A stretch of 64,000 bases of DNA, from contig NC_011886.1 of NCBI RefSeq assembly GCF_000022025.1, forward strand, positions 1,808,980 through 1,872,979, written 5' to 3'. Position numbers and translations under genes: made by a program. How positions within the stretch are numbered: the stretch's first letter is position 1; the number at the start of each line of letters is the position of its first letter. Under the pieces are notes generated by a model. That model did not search any database, was not told where the DNA came from, and worked only from the letters and a program-made list of their open reading frames with translations. This stretch comes from Pseudarthrobacter chlorophenolicus A6 (GTDB taxonomy: Bacteria; Actinomycetota; Actinomycetes; Actinomycetales; Micrococcaceae). Positions 51,043 through 59,204 of this stretch are shown here, in pieces.

Positions 51043-52152
51043 TCAGCCGGCCTGCCCGCCGCGGTAGTCGCGCAGTTCGTGGCGGATGGCGGCAATGAAC
51101 GAATCCACGTCCTCTTCGGTGGTGTCGAAGGAGCACATCCAGCGCACTTCCCTGGCGGCTTCGTCCCAGTCGTAGAACCGGAAAGATGCGCGGAGCCGGT
51201 CCGCCACTCCCTCAGGCAGCACGGCAAACACCCCGTTGGACTCTGTCTTCTGGGTGGGCCGGACGCCGTCGATGGTGTCCACGGCGGCGCGAAGCCTGGA
51301 CGCCATCGCGTTGGCATGGGAAGCCGAGCGCAGCCAAAGGCCGCCTTCGAGCAGGGCGATGAACTGGGCGGACATGAAACGCATCTTCGATGCCAGTTGC
51401 ATATTCATCTTGCGCAGGTACACCAGGCCATGGGCGGCTTCGGGGTTCAGCGCCACCACCACCTCGCCGAACAGCAGGCCGTTCTTGGTGCCGCCGAAGG
51501 AAAGGATGTCCACGCCGGCGTCCCGGGTGAACGCCCGCAGCGGCACCTGCAGGTGGGCTGCGGCGTTCGCCAGCCTGGCACCGTCCATGTGCAGCTTCAT
51601 GCCCTTGGCGTGGACATGGTCGGCGATGGCGCGCACTTCCTCCGGTGTGTAGCACGTGCCCAGTTCGGTGGTCTGGGTGATGGAGACCGCCAGCGGCTGG
51701 GCGCGGTGCTCGTCGCCCCAGCCCCATGCCTCCCTGTCGATCAGCTCCGGAGTCAGCTTTCCGTCCGGGGTGGGGACCTGCAGCAGTTTCATGCCGCCGA
51801 TGCGTTCCGGTGCCCCGTTTTCGTCCATGTTGATGTGGGCGGTGGATGCGCACACCACCGCTCCCCAGCGGGGGAGCAGGGACTGCAGCGAGAGGACGTT
51901 CGCTCCCGTTCCGTTGAACACGGGGAAGCATTCGATGCCGGGCCCGAAATGTTCTTCCATGACCGCGTGCAGCCGGGACGTGTAGTCGTCCTCGCCGTAG
52001 GACACCTGGTGGCCTTCGTTGGCGGCGGCAAGCGCCGCGAGGATCTCGGGATGGACGCCGGAGTAGTTGTCCGAGGCGAAGCCCCGCACGTTGGGGTCGT
52101 GCAGCCGAAGGGCCGCACCCGTTTCTGCTGTGGTTGTCATGCCTTTGCTCAC
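51043..52152 (-). CDS. Low-specificity L-threonine aldolase family (PLP enzyme)
   Basis: A 369-residue fold-type I PLP enzyme that reversibly cleaves threonine/allo-threonine to glycine and acetaldehyde. Landmarks are FASDNYSGVHPEI, the FNGTGANVL loop, HMDGARLANAA with the cofactor-binding Asp, and the Schiff-base Lys in SFGGTKNG. The GTG at 52152 is exactly 6 nt after TAGACT, so a leaderless start there is preferred over the ATG at 52140, which has only a weak AAAGG nearby. Confidence 0.88.
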   Translation of the reverse strand: MSKGMTTTAETGAALRLHDPNVRGFASDNYSGVHPEILAALAAANEGHQVSYGEDDYTSRLHAVMEEHFGPGIECFPVFNGTGANVLSLQSLLPRWGAVVCASTAHINMDENGAPERIGGMKLLQVPTPDGKLTPELIDREAWGWGDEHRAQPLAVSITQTTELGTCYTPEEVRAIADHVHAKGMKLHMDGARLANAAAHLQVPLRAFTRDAGVDILSFGGTKNGLLFGEVVVALNPEAAHGLVYLRKMNMQLASKMRFMSAQFIALLEGGLWLRSASHANAMASRLRAAVDTIDGVRPTQKTESNGVFAVLPEGVADRLRASFRFYDWDEAAREVRWMCSFDTTEEDVDSFIAAIRHELRDYRGGQAG

Positions 52153-52158
52153 ATTCCC

Positions 52159-52164
52159 AGTCTA
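52159..52164 (-). promoter_or_regulatory. Leaderless -10 hexamer of the threonine aldolase gene
   Basis: TAGACT on the minus strand, then GGGAAT, then the GTG start: the -10/6-nt/start layout repeated at many genes in this window. Confidence 0.55.
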
Positions 52165-52214
52165 TGTATGGCTTGCGGAGGAGGGGTGTCCCTGCGCGGC
52201 GGGATCCTTCCGGG

Positions 52215-52949
52215 TCACGGAGCCAACCGGACCCGGGTGCCGTTCAGTTCCGCCGCCGGGGTGCCGAAAAGCCCCACCACCGCCTCCGCGAGTTCGGCCA
52301 CATCCGTGGCTCCCGGGAACGACCGCTCCGGGTGGCTGCGGCGCAGCCCGTCATCCACGAGGGCCTTCACCACGAGGACGACGGCGGCTGCCTGGCCGCC
52401 GTCGTCGGCGGCGGCCACGCGGCGGAAACCGTCCGCCACGGCCATGGTCCACGCCTCGGCGGCAGCCTTGGCAGCCACGTAGCTGGCCACGCCGGCTGCC
52501 GGACTTTCCACGGCAGTGGAGGAAACCATGGCGAACCTGCCGTGCGGGGAGGCGGCAATGTCATCAAAGAACACCCGGGTGATGTTGCGCAGCGTCGTGA
52601 CGGCCCCCCGCTCGAGGAAATCCCAGTCCTCGTCGGACTGGTCGGGGATTCCCTGCGCTCCCCGCCATCCGCCCACCAGGTGGATGACGGCGTCGACGGT
52701 CCCTGCCTGGAGCGCGACGTCGTCGCGGAGCCGCCTGACGTCGTCGAGCCTGGCGAGGTCGCACGTGAGGGGCGTAACGCCGTCGCCGGCCTGTTGTGCC
52801 GCTGCCTCGATCCGTTGCGGATCGGAACCCACCGTGATCACCCGGTGCCCGGCCGCGCGGAGGGCACCGGCCACCGCTACGCCGGACGCTCCGCTGCCGC
52901 CGGTGACGAGGACGGTGAGGGCAGGCAGCGTCCGGGAGGTTTCCCTCAC
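52215..52949 (-). CDS. Short-chain dehydrogenase/reductase (SDR)
   Basis: A 244-residue Rossmann-fold oxidoreductase. The cofactor motif is VTGGSGASGVAVAGAL; the active-site region has VSST and SYVAAKAAAE with the YxxxK pair. The glycine motif and the CDLARLDDVRRL segment fit classical SDRs, though LVGGW replaces the usual NNAG. Substrate unknown. Its GTG overlaps the DUF6421 stop, so the two genes are coupled. Confidence 0.85.
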   Translation of the reverse strand: MRETSRTLPALTVLVTGGSGASGVAVAGALRAAGHRVITVGSDPQRIEAAAQQAGDGVTPLTCDLARLDDVRRLRDDVALQAGTVDAVIHLVGGWRGAQGIPDQSDEDWDFLERGAVTTLRNITRVFFDDIAASPHGRFAMVSSTAVESPAAGVASYVAAKAAAEAWTMAVADGFRRVAAADDGGQAAAVVLVVKALVDDGLRRSHPERSFPGATDVAELAEAVVGLFGTPAAELNGTRVRLAP

Positions 52950-54310
52950 AGCGCCGAGCTGCCGGTGATGCCTGCGGTGGACTCGATGACAGGGCGCATT
53001 TTCTTCTCCAGTGCCTCGTAGAACATGGACAGGGGGAATTCGTCGTCCAGCACCTGGTCGGTGAGGCCCCGCGGGGCACCGGTCAGGGGGAGGGCGTCCG
53101 GGCCCTTTGCCCAGACCGAGGCCGGGTTGGGCGTGACGGTGCCGGAAATGAGTTCGTAGGCGGCCAGCCAGTGGGCGGTCTTGGGCCTGTCGATGGAGCG
53201 CCAGTAGAGATCGTCAATCCGGGCGCCCAGCGCCATCACCGCGTCCGGCACCCCGTCCCAGTCGATGGTCAACCGGGTATCGGTCCAGTGCAGGACGTGC
53301 TGCTGGTGCAGCCAGGCGAACAGCAGTTGGCCGCCCAGGCCGTCGTAGTTGCGGACGCGGCTGCCGGTGATAGCGAAGCGGAAAATGCGGTCAAAGATCA
53401 CGGCGTACTGCACCAGCTTGGCGTGCCGGCGTGCTTCGGGATCCGCGTCGTCGTCCTTCTCGATGCGCACCGATTCCCGGAAGGCTGTGAGGTCGCAGCG
53501 GAGTTCCTCCAGTGAGTACAGGAAGAAGGGCATGCGCTGCTTGATCATGAACGGATCGAAGGGCAAGTCGCCGCGCATGTGGGTCCGGTCGTGGATCAGG
53601 TCCCACATGACGAACGTGGCCTCGGTCAGGTCCTGGTCGGCCAACAGCTCAGCGGCGCCCGCGGGCAGTTCCAGGCGGGTGGTTTCCGCTGCAGCCTTGA
53701 GGACGCGACGGAAGCGGGCGGCTTCCCGGTCGGCAAAGATGGCGCCCCAGGTGAAGGTGGGCGTGCTGCTGACCGCCACGGTCTCCGGGAAGAGGACGGC
53801 GGAGTTGGTGTCGTAGCCCGCGGTGAAGTCCACGAACCTGATGGGGACAAACAGTTTGTTGGAGTAGTCACCGGCCTCCAGGCCCGCGATGAACTCGGGC
53901 CAGATGACCTCAACCAGGACGGCCTCCACCAGGCGGCTGCTGCTGCCGTTCTGGGTGTGCATGGGGAAGACCACCAGGTGCTGGAGGCCGTCCTGCCGCT
54001 GCTCCTGGGGCTGGAAGGACAGCAGTGAAGAGAGGAAGTCCGGAACAGCGAATCCGCCTGCCACCCAGGCTGTGAAGTCGGCGCAAACGGCATCCAGGTA
54101 TTCGGCGTCGTACGGAAAGGCGGGGGCAAGGGCCCGGACGGCGTCCACGATGCTGTCAACGTGCAGTTCCGCCGTTGCGTGGCTGGCCCCGTCCGGCACG
54201 GAGCCATCCGGAGCCTGCAGGCCCTGAAGGGCCGACGCTGCGGTCCGGAGGCGAATCCAGTCCTGGTTGTCCGCGGAAATCCGGGGGACGGCGGTGAGGG
54301 TTTCAGTCAT
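52946..54310 (-). CDS. DUF6421 family protein
   Basis: A 454-residue protein of DUF6421, found in actinobacteria and uncharacterised. It appears soluble, with no signal peptide or membrane helix. Histidine-bearing segments MWDLIHDRTHMRGDLP and LFAWLHQQHVLHW could bind metal, but this is a guess. The ATG at 54310 has AAAGG about 10 nt upstream; a longer frame to 54367 runs through an inverted repeat and is rejected. Coupled to an SDR, which suggests a shared oxidoreductive pathway. Confidence 0.8.
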   Translation of the reverse strand: MTETLTAVPRISADNQDWIRLRTAASALQGLQAPDGSVPDGASHATAELHVDSIVDAVRALAPAFPYDAEYLDAVCADFTAWVAGGFAVPDFLSSLLSFQPQEQRQDGLQHLVVFPMHTQNGSSSRLVEAVLVEVIWPEFIAGLEAGDYSNKLFVPIRFVDFTAGYDTNSAVLFPETVAVSSTPTFTWGAIFADREAARFRRVLKAAAETTRLELPAGAAELLADQDLTEATFVMWDLIHDRTHMRGDLPFDPFMIKQRMPFFLYSLEELRCDLTAFRESVRIEKDDDADPEARRHAKLVQYAVIFDRIFRFAITGSRVRNYDGLGGQLLFAWLHQQHVLHWTDTRLTIDWDGVPDAVMALGARIDDLYWRSIDRPKTAHWLAAYELISGTVTPNPASVWAKGPDALPLTGAPRGLTDQVLDDEFPLSMFYEALEKKMRPVIESTAGITGSSAL

Positions 54311-54329
54311 CGTCGCTGCCTTTCTGGGC

Positions 54330-54365
54330 GTTGCTTGCTTCTCTCTTCGGAGCGTAGCAAGCAAC
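54330..54365 (-). repeat. Inverted repeat in the leader of the DUF6421 gene
   Basis: GTTGCTTGC / GCAAGCAAC is a perfect 9-bp inverted repeat around an 18-nt spacer, 20-55 bp upstream of the start. It may be an operator or a leader hairpin. The rest of the 242-bp gap to msrB holds no gene that I can see. Confidence 0.5.
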
Positions 54366-54552
54366 AAGCAGAACTAATCTGAAAAGTGGTTGAGGCTAAG
54401 AAAGACTGTTTCTCAACTCGGTGGTCAGCTCGTTGAGCCCGTCCTGCGCTGGGGGCTGGCCGCTCCGGGCACCGCCGTGAATGGGTTTGGTGGCCCGGCG
54501 GGCGGGAGCGGCCTGGTGACCGCCGCGCCGCCCGCCGGTGCCGGCGTCTGGA

Positions 54553-55089
54553 TCAGCCGGCCGTTGCGCCATCCGCCGGCTCTGCCCCGTCCTTCGGGAC
54601 GAGCCGCAGCGAGACGGAGTTGATGCAGTAGCGCTGGTCCGTGGGAGTGCCGTAGCCCTCGCCGTCGAACACGTGGCCCAGGTGCGAATCGCACGCGCCG
54701 CAGCGCACCTCTACGCGGTCCATTCCCATGGTCCGGTCGTGGATGTAGCGGACCGTACCCTCAGCCAGCGGGGCCCAGAACGACGGCCAGCCGCAATGCG
54801 AATCGAACTTCTCGTTGCTGGTGAACAGTTCCGTCCCACAGGCCCGGCACTGGTAGACGCCCGCAGTGTGCGTGTCCCAGTACTCGCCGGTGTAAGGGCG
54901 CTCGGTGCCCGCCTGCCGGAGGACGCGGTACTCCTCGGGCGTCAGTTCCTCGCGCCACTGCGCGTCGGACTTCTGCACGGCGGGCGCAGTGCGGCCGTCT
55001 TCCCCGCCGGTGCCGTGGGAATCGGCTGCCGGGTCCGCTACGGCGTGGGTGGCCTTGTTTCCGAAAATGTTGTTTCCGAAGATACTCAT
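54553..55089 (-). CDS. msrB: Peptide-methionine (R)-S-oxide reductase
   Basis: A 178-residue MsrB that repairs R-methionine sulfoxide in proteins. The zinc site is Cys81/Cys84 (CRAC) and Cys130/Cys133 (CGAC). Catalytic Cys155 is in RYCINSVSL, and Cys99 in SHCGWPSFW is the usual resolving cysteine. About 40 residues precede the conserved domain, starting with a short IFGN-NIFGN repeat. The gene is 14 bp downstream of the USP-like gene and is probably cotranscribed with it. Confidence 0.93.
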   Translation of the reverse strand: MSIFGNNIFGNKATHAVADPAADSHGTGGEDGRTAPAVQKSDAQWREELTPEEYRVLRQAGTERPYTGEYWDTHTAGVYQCRACGTELFTSNEKFDSHCGWPSFWAPLAEGTVRYIHDRTMGMDRVEVRCGACDSHLGHVFDGEGYGTPTDQRYCINSVSLRLVPKDGAEPADGATAG

Positions 55090-55103
55090 GTTGTGGTCAA
55101 CGC

Positions 55104-55595
55104 CTAGGAGTCGCCGATAAATCCCGATCCTGCGTACAGGTGCAGGACGGGGATGCCGAGCTGGTCCTGGGCCTTGTTCGCCCAGTCAGTGTGGAAGGTA
55201 TCGGCCACCGCGTGCGGCCGTGTGATGACCACTGCCTGCGTGGCTCCGGTATCCCGGACCTTGGCCACCAGTCCGTCAACGGCGCCGCCGTCCACCACTT
55301 CGCCGTCGACTCCTGTGCCCAGTCCTTCCAGGGCGGCAAGCGAGGCGGCCAGGGTTTCCGTGGCGTGGGCCCGTTCCTCGGCGGGGTCCGGCGCGCGGGA
55401 GGTCAGTTCGCGGAAGGCCGCGGCAATTTCCAGGAGGGAGAGGTGTTCGAGGAAATCCACCAGCAGGTGCCGTTCGGTATTGGCCGGCACAAGGACCAGC
55501 AGCCGGGAGGCTGCTCCGTCCACCAGGCGTTCGATGTTCAGGCGGTCGTCCGCCCCCAGTGGCTCTTCGGTCAGGATGACGATGGGTTCACTCAT
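55104..55595 (-). CDS. Uncharacterised USP-like alpha/beta protein
   Basis: A 163-residue protein I cannot name with certainty. The layout RLLVLVPANTERH, an alpha segment, then ATQAVVITRPHAV and IPVLHLYAGSGFIG resembles the universal-stress-protein/nucleotide-binding alpha/beta fold, without a clear ATP motif. The ATG lies exactly 6 nt after TAGGCT, so the mRNA is probably leaderless. It leads msrB, hinting at oxidative-stress expression. Confidence 0.65.
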   Translation of the reverse strand: MSEPIVILTEEPLGADDRLNIERLVDGAASRLLVLVPANTERHLLVDFLEHLSLLEIAAAFRELTSRAPDPAEERAHATETLAASLAALEGLGTGVDGEVVDGGAVDGLVAKVRDTGATQAVVITRPHAVADTFHTDWANKAQDQLGIPVLHLYAGSGFIGDS

Positions 55596-55600
55596 GGCCT

Positions 55601-55607
55601 TAGCCTA
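55601..55607. promoter_or_regulatory. Overlapping divergent -10 hexamers
   Basis: Minus-strand TAGGCT (55607-55602) is 6 nt before the ATG at 55595. Plus-strand TAGCCT (55601-55606) is 6 nt before a GTG at 55613 in frame with the hydrolase gene. The hexamers share 5 bp. Confidence 0.5.
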
Positions 55608-55732
55608 GCCCTGTGCGTGGGGCGCCGCACTCACCTGTACATGGGCCTGTCACGGTCTGCGGGGAACGGCCCACACAGGACCCGCCCGGCCCGGAATGCG
55701 GTGATCCTTCCACTGACGGTAAGAATAGAAGC

Positions 55733-57010
55733 ATGGCTTCTTACCTGCGGACGCGCCCGGAGCACACTGCCCAGACCCCGGAAACAGGGGGCATGTCGCT
55801 GCGGACCCGATGGGCCATTGCCGGTGCCATCGCGGGCAGTTCCCTGACCGGGCTCCTGGCAGCGGGTTCGTCTGCGCTCGCCGTGTATTTTGCCCGGCGC
55901 GTCATTACGCCGGCGCGGCAGCGGACGTCGGACCAGGAGGTCCTTGCGGTCATCCGCGACGGGCAAAAGCAGCAGGTGATCCTGGCCGCCACGGACGACA
56001 CCACGGTGGATGGCCGGTACGGATTCTATTTCGACGGCGGCAAGGGGCACGCCAGGATCGGCCGCATCATTTCCTATTCGCCGGCGGAACGGACGGTACT
56101 GCGCGAGGTCGAAGCGGTCTACGCCGGAGACCTTTCCGCAGCCCGCTGGGGCTGGTGGAGCGGCGCCCTCTACCCGGACCCTGCCGCCGTCGGCTATTCA
56201 GCCGAGGAGGTGGCCATTCCCGTGGAACGCGGCGAGGCGCCGGCCTGGCTGGTCCGCGCCGGCGGGACCGCGCGGACGTGGGCGCTCATGGTCCACGGCC
56301 GCGGCGCCAGCCGGCAGGAAGCACTGCGGGCGGTGGGTCCGGCGCTGGAGCTGGGGCTCACCAGCCTGCTGCTGTCCTACCGCAATGACGGCCTGGCACC
56401 ATCGGCGGATGACGGCCGGTACGGGCTGGGTTCCACAGAATGGCAGGACATCGAGGCGGCGATCGGATACGCCCTGGACAACGGCGCCGAGGAGGTTGTG
56501 CTCTTTGGCTGGTCCATGGGCGGGGCCATCTGCCTGCAGGCAGCGGACCTGGCCCGGTACCGGCACCTCATCCGGGCCATGGTCCTGGACGCACCGGTGA
56601 TCGACTGGGTCAACGTCCTGGCCCACCATGCTCAGCTGAACCGGATTCCCTCGCTGGTGGGCCGGTACGGGCAGCTCATGCTGGGCCATCCGCTGGGACG
56701 CAGGCTGACGGGCTTGTCCGCGCCTGTGGACCTCAAGGCCATGGACTGGGTCTCCCGCGCCGTTGAACTCCGGACCCCCACACTGATCCTGCACAGCGTC
56801 GATGACGAATACGTGCCCTACAAGCCGTCAGCGCTGCTGGCCGAGCGGAACCCTGAAATGGTGACCTTCGAAGCCTTCAACCACGCGCGGCACACGAAGG
56901 AATGGAACGTGGATCCCGAGCGCTGGGAGCGGCTGGTGAAAGCGTGGCTGCGGCAGCAGCTCGCGCCGCGCCTCAACCCCGGTGCCCGGCCGGGGGAGCA
57001 ACCTGTCTGA
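55733..57010 (+). CDS. Alpha/beta hydrolase with N-terminal membrane anchor
   Basis: A 425-residue serine hydrolase. One membrane helix lies near residues 25-55 (AGAIAGSSLTGLLAAGSSAL), then a variable region, then the alpha/beta-hydrolase core: nucleophile elbow FGWSMGG, acid in HSVDDEYVP, and catalytic His in FNHARHTKEW. Substrate unknown. The ATG at 55733 is preferred because the 40 residues of a longer GTG frame from 55613 have low GC3 unlike the rest; however that GTG is perfectly placed for a leaderless start. A weaker AAGAAT lies 6 nt before 55733. Confidence 0.85.
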   Translation: MASYLRTRPEHTAQTPETGGMSLRTRWAIAGAIAGSSLTGLLAAGSSALAVYFARRVITPARQRTSDQEVLAVIRDGQKQQVILAATDDTTVDGRYGFYFDGGKGHARIGRIISYSPAERTVLREVEAVYAGDLSAARWGWWSGALYPDPAAVGYSAEEVAIPVERGEAPAWLVRAGGTARTWALMVHGRGASRQEALRAVGPALELGLTSLLLSYRNDGLAPSADDGRYGLGSTEWQDIEAAIGYALDNGAEEVVLFGWSMGGAICLQAADLARYRHLIRAMVLDAPVIDWVNVLAHHAQLNRIPSLVGRYGQLMLGHPLGRRLTGLSAPVDLKAMDWVSRAVELRTPTLILHSVDDEYVPYKPSALLAERNPEMVTFEAFNHARHTKEWNVDPERWERLVKAWLRQQLAPRLNPGARPGEQPV

Positions 57011-57026
57011 TCAACCTGTCTGATCA
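57001..57026. repeat. 13-bp tandem duplication at the hydrolase stop codon
   Basis: ACCTGTCTGATCA is repeated twice without a gap; the stop codon lies in the first copy. It looks like a simple slippage duplication. Confidence 0.7.
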
Positions 57027-57039
57027 GCGCGGCAGGCAG

Positions 57040-57534
57040 CTATGCGTTACTGCCGATCGGCGCAGTGACAGCGTCTGTCAGCCGGACCAGGTCCAGCGGT
57101 GCAAGCTCGATGTCCAAGCCGCGCCGGCCGCCGGAGACGAGCATGGTGTCCAGTTCCAGGGCAGAGGAATCGAGCACTGTGGGGGAGGGGAGCCGTTGGC
57201 CAAGCGGCGAGATGCCGCCCAGCACGTAGCCGGTGCGGCGTTGCGCGGCGGCCGGATCTGCCATGGCGGCCTTCTTTGCCCCCATCGCCGCAGCGAAGGC
57301 TTTCAGGTCCAGGGTCCCGCTGACGGGGACGATGCCAACGGCCAGCCTGCCTTCAACCTCCACCATCAGGGTCTTGAACACCCGTGCCGGATCGATCCCC
57401 AGGACTGCGGCCGCCTCCGCCCCGTAGCTGGCTGCGGCCGGATCATGGGAGTAGGGGTGCAGCACGAAGGAAACCCCGGCGGCGGCGAGTGCCGCCGTGG
57501 CCGGGGTTCCCTGTGCAGTGCTTTTGCGCGCCAC
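57040..57534 (-). CDS. ybaK: YbaK/EbsC-type aminoacyl-tRNA deacylase
   Basis: A 164-residue Cys-tRNA(Pro)/Cys-tRNA(Cys)-type deacylase that clears mischarged tRNA. The family core is visible as YGAEAAAVLGIDPARVFKTL with the key Lys, and YVLGGISPLGQ with the GGISP loop. It follows SufE by 12 bp with a GTG start, completing a rhodanese-sufE-ybaK run on the minus strand. Confidence 0.88.
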   Translation of the reverse strand: MARKSTAQGTPATAALAAAGVSFVLHPYSHDPAAASYGAEAAAVLGIDPARVFKTLMVEVEGRLAVGIVPVSGTLDLKAFAAAMGAKKAAMADPAAAQRRTGYVLGGISPLGQRLPSPTVLDSSALELDTMLVSGGRRGLDIELAPLDLVRLTDAVTAPIGSNA

Positions 57535-57546
57535 CTGCTCGTGGCC

Positions 57547-58014
57547 TCAGGCGCGGACGCCGGACGCTGCAGCTACCTTGCGCTTGATCCTGCCCAGCAT
57601 CGCCGTCATGCCCCTCATCCGGAGCGGGGTGATAGCCCGGGTGAGGCCCAGCAGTTCGGGCATGTCATCCGGTACGGAAAGGATTTCCGCCGCCGAGAGT
57701 CCGTCCAGGCCTTCGTGCAGCACCCCGGCGAAGCCACGCGTGGTGGGCGCTTCGGCGGGGGCTTTGAAAAAGAGCCGGACTGCGGTGCCGGGGCCGTCGC
57801 TGCCGTCCTTTTCCGTTTCGATGGTGAGGAACAGCGGTGACTGGCACTCCACCACCTGCTCCAGGAGCTCCGGGTGGTCGGTGAGCCGTTCGGGAAGTTC
57901 CGGAAGCCCCTCCGAGAATTCGAGCAGCAGCTGCAGCCGCTCGGGCTCGGACAGGGCCTGGAAGTCGTCCACTATCGCCGCGAGGGCGGAAGGCAAGGCT
58001 TGAGTAGTCATCAT
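57547..58014 (-). CDS. sufE: SufE-family sulfur acceptor
   Basis: A 155-residue SufE-like protein that accepts persulfide sulfur from a cysteine desulfurase or rhodanese and passes it to Fe-S assembly. The acceptor cysteine is Cys57 in VVECQSPLF. The length and the C-terminal LTPLRMRGM-like helix (here ITPLRMRGMTAML) fit the family. It lies 24 bp after the sulfurtransferase gene, so the pair probably work as donor and acceptor. Confidence 0.88.
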   Translation of the reverse strand: MMTTQALPSALAAIVDDFQALSEPERLQLLLEFSEGLPELPERLTDHPELLEQVVECQSPLFLTIETEKDGSDGPGTAVRLFFKAPAEAPTTRGFAGVLHEGLDGLSAAEILSVPDDMPELLGLTRAITPLRMRGMTAMLGRIKRKVAAASGVRA

Positions 58015-58038
58015 GGCCAGTTTACGCGGGAGCTTTCG

Positions 58039-58962
58039 TCAGACTCCAACGGCGGCGGGAAAGGAGCCGCGCTCCGCGCCCTTGACGATGGGCACGCGGA
58101 CGGCGTTGCCCCACTCGGTCCAGGAACCGTCATAGTTCCGGACGGACTCGAAGCCCAGCAGGAACTTCAGTGCGAACCAGGTGTGGCTGGAACGCTCGCC
58201 GATGCGGCAGTAGGCCACCACGTCGTCGCCCGCCACAAGGCCGGCTTCGCCGAGATAGATGGCGTCCAGCTCTTCCCGGCTGCGGAACGTGCCGTCTTCG
58301 GCCGCTGCACGGGCCCACGGCACGGAGGCAGCAGTGGGGATGTGGCCGCCGCGCAGTGCGCCCTCTTCCGGGTAGGCCGGCATGTGGGTGCGCTGACCGG
58401 TGTATTCCTCGGCGGAGCGGACGTCGATCAGGGGCTTGCCCAGGTGGGCCAGCACGTCGTCCTTGAAGGCGCGGATGGGGGCGTCGTCGCGTTCCACCAC
58501 GGGGTAGTTCCCCGGAGCGGGCGCCGGCTTGTCTTTGGTCAGGTCCCGGCCTTCGGCGACCCACTTATCCCGGCCGCCGTCGAGCAGGCGCACGTCCTGG
58601 TGGCCGAACAGGGTGAACACCCACAGGGCGTAAGCGGCCCACCAGTTGGACTTGTCGCCGTAGATCACCACGGTGCTGTCCCGGGAGATGCCCTTCGAGG
58701 CCGCCAGCTCAGCGAAGGCCGCGCCGTCAACGTAGTCGCGGGTGACGTCGTCGTTCAGGTCGGTGTGCCAGTCGATCTTTACCGCACCGGCGATGTGGCC
58801 GGTTTCGTACAACAGCACGTCCTCGTCCGATTCGACGACAACCAGTTCACCGTTGGCAACGGCGCCGCTCTCCAGGGCGGCGGCAAGCCACTCGGTGGAA
58901 ACCAGCCGCTCCGGGTGGGCGTAGGCGGCGAACTTTTCATTCTGTTCAACGGGGTAGGGCAT
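58039..58962 (-). CDS. sseA: Thiosulfate/3-mercaptopyruvate sulfurtransferase (tandem rhodanese)
   Basis: A 307-residue protein with two rhodanese domains. The N-terminal one is inactive (no loop cysteine); the C-terminal one has the active loop [10 protein letters not shown] with Cys252, the CRxGxR form of thiosulfate sulfurtransferases. It moves sulfane sulfur to cyanide or thiols and, by position, probably to SufE. The ATG follows AAAGG about 10 nt upstream. First gene of the sulfur-transfer run. Confidence 0.9.
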   Translation of the reverse strand: MPYPVEQNEKFAAYAHPERLVSTEWLAAALESGAVANGELVVVESDEDVLLYETGHIAGAVKIDWHTDLNDDVTRDYVDGAAFAELAASKGISRDSTVVIYGDKSNWWAAYALWVFTLFGHQDVRLLDGGRDKWVAEGRDLTKDKPAPAPGNYPVVERDDAPIRAFKDDVLAHLGKPLIDVRSAEEYTGQRTHMPAYPEEGALRGGHIPTAASVPWARAAAEDGTFRSREELDAIYLGEAGLVAGDDVVAYCRIGERSSHTWFALKFLLGFESVRNYDGSWTEWGNAVRVPIVKGAERGSFPAAVGV

Positions 58963-59204
58963 GGTGTTGGCCTTTCATCGAGGACACGGGAGGGCCGCGC
59001 AGTGCGGTAAACGGCTCCTGCATGGGGACCTTTCCCCACACTATCCAGCGGCAGATGCGTTGTCCGTATTCCGTTAACAGGACGAAATGTTGGCTTCGTC
59101 ACGCCTGATGGTCCCGGTGATGCTGCGCGCGGACGCCGCGCCCGGACGGGGACCCGGGAGCCGGTATCCTTTCTGGGGACCACCTACCAGCAGAACGGAC
59201 CACC

